Positions 59,771-64,000 of a stretch of 64,000 nucleotides of DNA are shown here, in pieces. Source of the DNA: Ilex aquifolium (taxonomy: Eukaryota > Streptophyta > Magnoliopsida > Aquifoliales > Aquifoliaceae). The notes beneath the pieces were generated by a model, which saw nothing but the letters and a program-made list of their open reading frames with translations, had not been told where the DNA came from and ran no database searches. The DNA lies in assembly GCA_951799425.1 (NCBI GenBank), contig OX637391.1, positions 21,438,551 through 21,502,550 on the forward strand. The letters are read 5' to 3'. The position numbers and the translations under genes are program-made. Every line of letters begins with the position of its first letter. The stretch's first letter is position 1.

Positions 59771-60925
59771 TATCTATACAACATCCAACCATGAGAGCAT
59801 CTAAAATAGTCATTAAATAATAGAAACCATTCAACATTCAACAACTAACTAGATAAATTTTCAAAAAAAATATAAATGATTCTTTAGGTTTATATTCAAA
59901 CCAAAATAATAGTCTTCAAACTAACTAAATAGAAAATATTTATAACATTGTCACATAACTAAATTTCAAAAAACAACTAAACTAGACAAAAACAACTTTA
60001 AACTTCTAAATCTGGATCCACATCCTGATCTAGCTCAGCCTCAAAATCATCATGTTCGTCTAGTATGATACCCTCTTCAAGTCCATAATCTGAAAAATGT
60101 TATATCGTGGAATGAGCACAAAGCCCACTAGAAAAACATTCTCAAACCCAAACAATGTTTCGAAAACATAAAACAGGTAAGTTGCAGGTTGTAAAATAAA
60201 TTCATAAACTTTGAAGTAAAATAATGACATTTGAATACGATCTCAAGTTTACTATACAAAATAGTAATTTCATCACAAAGTATAATAATTTGCCAATACT
60301 ATAACTCAAAACATAATATCTCATTGTACGTAGGTAAACTACTGTAAATCTATACACCGAACCTATCTCGTATACCCACCACAAACACAAATCATCTCAA
60401 TCAATCCCTACAAGGTCACAACAGTCATAAACTCTTTAGAAATGATGTCTATCGACTCATTCAACATTGACGAATTATTCTCTATTATAGTATATTAGCA
60501 ATCAGCTTCGAACCTTCGTGAACAATAGTGATTGACTCTCATAAGAAATCAAACCCCCTACAAGTGTTAGGTAACCATCAAACCCCTCGAGGTAAAAAAA
60601 AGCCTCTAACACTCTATGATACACATTCGAGTGTAATCCCCGTTCATTAACCCACCCATCCAAAAGATAATACAACACTTTTTCCACAAAACCACATGAT
60701 AAAAACACGTAAGAAGATAAAAATCGCGACATAACCATAGTGACATAATCACTATGTATAACAATCTTCTATTGTGACATACATGATATCCACAATGACA
60801 CAATGATAGCCACAGTACACAGACACTGTATATAATAACCTTCTACTACGATATACGTGATATCCATAGTGACAACCACAATAACACAATCACTGTATAT
60901 AACGACCTTTTACTGCGATAGCAAT

Positions 60926-60958
<33 letters not shown>

Positions 60959-60960
60959 CG
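59770..60960 (-). mobile_element. decayed LTR related to the solo LTR at 50,438
   Basis: Matches run in the same order as in 50438-51490: CCATGAGAGCA, TCTGAAAAATGTTA, GAGCACAAAGCCCACTAGAAAAA, CAATGTTT, CTCTTTAGAAA, CTACAAGTGTTAGG and CCTCTAACACTCTATG. No clear ends or duplication are visible. A TA microsatellite is at 60931-60958. The conserved exon (59998-60089) survives. Confidence 0.75.
59998..60089 (-). other. conserved 92-nt LTR exon in a decayed LTR
   Basis: On minus, TAACATTTTTCAG ends at 60090. The frame DYGLEEGIILDEHDDFEAE runs to a TAA at 59998-60000, ending VDPDLEV. Length and frame match the intact families exactly, despite heavy nucleotide change. Confidence 0.5.
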
Positions 60961-61394
60961 CTCATATACATATTCATGAATATAGTAATAGGTCGATACC
61001 ATTTGAGAGTAAGCGCTTCCATCTGAGCTAAAACCTAAAGGTGTTAACAAGGGTGCATACTTATTCTCTTATAGACCTTTCACCAGGGACTATAGTGTAT
61101 GGGCAACCACTCCCTTTCCCCGGCTATGCAACAAGGCTGGCCCTGTGATGAGTGTGGAACATTGCATACTAAGCATCCTCATTACATCCAATTTAACTTG
61201 CTTTGTAGTGAATTTTTGGGAAAATGGATTCAAATTGATAATTAATGGAGATTGGTTTGATTGCAGGTAATAGTCTAAAAAGGGCAAGCATAAAGCACCC
61301 TATCGAGTGATCAAGGTCAATGGGGAAGGAAGGATCTCATGACGGATGGCTAGAGAGCTCAAGGAACCAAGAGTTTCAAGACAAGGAGAGGACC

Positions 61395-61640
61395 TACCGC
61401 TAGGAGCCTTACGACCTACCGGTAGAAGAGCCTACTAGAAAGCAGCTTCTAGTGCCTCCCTGCAAGACCTACCGATAGGAGATTTACGAGATACCGGTAG
61501 AGGAGCCCACTAGAAATGAGCTACTGGTAGAGGACCTGTAATACCTACCGGTAGAAGAGCCTACTGGAAAGCAGCTTCCAGTGCCTCCTTGAAAGACCTA
61601 CTGGTAGGATACTTATGAGCTATCGGTAGAAGATGCCCAG
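61395..61640. repeat. CTACCGGTAG-type repeats in a decayed LTR
   Basis: Repeats of GACCTACCGGTAGAAGAGCC and CTACTAGAAAGCAGCTTC(C/T)AG type occur with variants (CTACCGATAG, ATACCGGTAG). They probably belong to the LTR of the Tat-like element whose primer site follows at 62,917. Confidence 0.55.
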
Positions 61641-62916
61641 AAGGCCTAGATCCTTCTCAAAACGACTCCACTAACTACGGGGCCCACCTTGTGTCACCTA
61701 ATCCATGCTCTGACACTTCTAACACTCCATGATGATCTCATATCCCCTGTTTTCAGACTTTAAGCATGAGGGGGTGTGTGGCCAATGTAGAGAGAATGAG
61801 TGATTGGAAAAGCATGGGAGGACCATGCCTTGACTGATTTTGAAAGTTTTTGTGGACAACCTCTCTCCAATCACTCCAAGTCAGTCACTCATGCTAAGAG
61901 AGAGGGGGATGGACGAAAATATAGGGACTTCCTTAAAAAAATTACAGATTATCATACTTTTAGAGAGAGAAGTTCCAAGGTAGAAGATGAAGTTCTAGAG
62001 AGAGAAAGTGGGGTTTTACATTTTTCTTCACCATTTTAATTGTAGTAAGCTCCATTTCACATGTAATCTTTCTTTTTTGCACTTTAATCTCTTTTAATCA
62101 AGTTGTAATTAACTTTAGTTAAGTTTTCTTGTGGTTCATTTCTACATTTGGGTCCTATTTCTTTTAAGCTTTACATTTTGGGTATGAATGGTTTTTCTTT
62201 TGTAGTTTAAACATTCTCTTACATTAATACAAGTCCATGCTTGGTTTCACTCCCATGTTTCTCTACTTCATGTTTGTTCTTGCTTTTATCATGCATAGCT
62301 AAACTTTTAGTTGGTTAATCCAAGAGGGATTTCCTCTTAGGTATGTGAAATCGACTCTCTTTCATTCTTCCTCGTTGTGTAAAGTGTTTGGTTTGACTAG
62401 GTTGAGTGCGGACGTGGTTGTGGGCTTTTGATACACCGTAGACTTGTCACGGGGTATGCTCTTGCCCAACACAACTACATTAGTCCCTCACTTCCTACAA
62501 ATCAATCAAACACCGATACACCATTGGTTGAATGAAATTAGTTGATTTGGCATTCCCATTAGAATGATCTCTATGAATTAGCCTACCTTACTTTCTAGCA
62601 TATTTCTTAACTCACAATTCACCAAACTTCAAATCACAAGATTTTTCAATTTTCATTTTTTCACAAATCACTCTTCAAACACCCGACCTCGCCTTCCCTA
62701 AAGCGACGACCTTGGAATACTTATTCCAACGACATTGCGAGTCTCTCTACGCTTGGGGAGCACTTTTGCACACACACACGTTTTTGTTCATCCACACACA
62801 ATTTCCCCACTTCTTGCATTGAACTCGAGGGAGAGTAACACTCACCAATTTCTGTAAGCCATATACACACAATCGGGTTCGTGTTGGAGGTTAGGAAAAA
62901 TGACTGTAAGTATTTT
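61641..62916 (+). other. probable rest of the Tat/Ogre-like 5' LTR
   Basis: There are no clear LTR boundaries. An 80-codon frame at 61800-62039 is not recognised. The region ends at the primer site, so it is most simply the LTR and leader. Confidence 0.4.
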
Positions 62917-62935
62917 TGGCGCCATTGCTGGGGAA
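62917..62935 (+). other. Tat/Athila-type primer-binding site
   Basis: TGGCGCCATTGCTGGGGAA closely resembles the TGGCGCCGTTGCCGGGGA primer site common in plant Tat, Ogre and Athila elements, with two changes. Confidence 0.75.
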
Positions 62936-63089
62936 GGCTAAACGTCGAATTTGAAGGTGATTTGGGGGACAACAGAGGTAAGTCCTGTGATTCGCATCCC
63001 AGGCTGAGGTAAGTTGCTCTTTTGTATATATTTATGTATAAATTTTCAATTGTAATTAGTGTTTTTGCATGTGGGGATGTGACAATCAA

Positions 63090-63646
63090 AATAGACTAGT
63101 GAGACGTGCCCTAGGACCAAATATGAATATAGATCAAGACCCACCCGAGGATACCGGAGACAATTTTGGGGATGATGCTGCTAATAATCTAAGGGGCGGG
63201 GGAATGCAAAATCCTCGAGTGCCAAACCCCCAAATGTAATTTTCCCCTCCGAGAAATGAAAGAAATAATATCCCTATTGATCCACCGGCGAGATCAATGA
63301 GAGATTATCTCCAACCTACCCGAAGCACCACCCTCTCATGCATACTTCTACCTATGCAAGCACATGGCTTCCTTGTCAAACTGGGCATGTTGCAAGTACT
63401 TCCTCAATTCCATGGAGTGGAATGAGAAAATCCTTATCTACACATTAATGAATTTGAGAAAATAGTTGGAACATTCATTTCAAATAATGCCATGAAAAAC
63501 ATGGCACGCTTGAAACTATTTCCTTTCTCCCTCAAGGACAAAGCAAAAACTTGGTTGAACTCGTTGAAACCCCGCTCGATAAGTTCTTGGGCATAAATTT
63601 TATCCGAATTTCTACACAAATTTTTTTCGGTATCCAAGACAACTGC
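63090..63646 (+). pseudogene. Tat/Ogre-like gag remnant
   Basis: On plus, decayed gag motifs appear in order: LPQFHGVE, then a stop, ENPYLHINEFEKIVGTF, LKLFPFSLKDKAKTWLNSL and ISSWA, then a further stop. These match the gag core of Tat-lineage gypsy elements. The remnant is cut at 63647 by the start of another repeat. Confidence 0.7.
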
Positions 63647-63703
63647 TGTCACTCCCCATCCCAGTCTCCCAAAGATGAGACGCGAATAGGTTTTTGATAC
63701 ACC

Positions 63704-63755
<52 letters not shown>

Positions 63756-64000
63756 CTGGATTAATAAAACATTAAATAATCTCACAGGTGCAACAACACC
63801 ACCCATCACCTTAGTCATTAAGCATGATGGTAAAACATGTCTCATAACCTGTACCATATATATAACACCTGTACCAATTGTTTGTTTCCCAGGTGCAACA
63901 AAGTATGCTTGTTGAGTCTATTTACAACATATACTATTATCCTCCTATAATAATCTTTCACTCAATCTAATATACAACCCATCAAATAATTATACAGACC
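63647..64000. mobile_element. start of another LTR-like repeat, runs off the window
   Basis: TGTCACTCCCCATCCCAGTC begins abruptly inside the gag remnant and looks like an LTR start. A TA microsatellite fills about 63711-63753. The other end is outside the window. Confidence 0.45.

Noticed and set aside
61800-62039. 80-codon plus frame before the Tat-type primer site
   Set aside because: It lies in the probable LTR or leader of a decayed element and shows no recognisable domain.

Overview
This window is nuclear DNA of a flowering plant, most likely a eudicot. It is AT-rich and gene-poor, with spliced genes, a plant P450, a mitochondrial-type PPR gene and dense LTR retrotransposons. The species cannot be named from the sequence.

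Layout. About 1-28,900 is a nest of retrotransposons that lies, by inference, inside one intron of an RCC1-family gene whose last five exons are at 29,126-31,425. The outermost element is a decayed Ty1/copia copy (3,334-28,867, target-site duplication ATGTA). It carries two insertions. One is a solo LTR (5,652-16,613, duplication CCCAC), which is itself split by a young non-autonomous Ty3/gypsy element (5,717-14,242, duplication GAAAT). The other is a nearly complete chromovirus (Tekay/Del-like) Ty3/gypsy element (19,040-27,320, duplication CTTTG). A further solo LTR lies at 446-2,372 (duplication TATGC). LTR-pair divergence counted by eye (about 3 percent copia, 1 percent Tekay, 0.5 percent non-autonomous) fits the nesting order.

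From 32,996 to 45,300 there is an intact two-exon CYP71-clan P450 on the minus strand, with two broken relatives: a 5' stub with promoter at about 36.8 kb and a 3' stub at about 45 kb. The upstream region of the 5' stub is split by a 4.4-kb solo LTR, which holds a CACTA element, which holds a SINE. A fragment of the plastid ribosomal protein L5 gene lies at about 46.4 kb. From 50.4 to 55.6 kb there is another solo LTR, a CACTA-like block with an snRNA-type promoter motif, and a GGT-rich repeat. An intact PPR gene is at 57,897-59,120 on the minus strand. The right end holds a decayed LTR, a Tat/Ogre-like gag remnant with its primer-binding site, and the start of another repeat.

Main finding. 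Several LTR families here share a transcription-unit plan: TATA box, AUG-free first exon, a GTAGGG donor, a 0.8-1.4 kb intron, and a CA(T)nCAG-type acceptor. In five divergent families the acceptor lies exactly 92 nt before a stop codon, and those 92 nt encode the same acidic C-terminal peptide. The conservation holds even in a badly decayed copy near 60 kb. Inside these introns are hairpin repeats whose stems change in a compensatory way.
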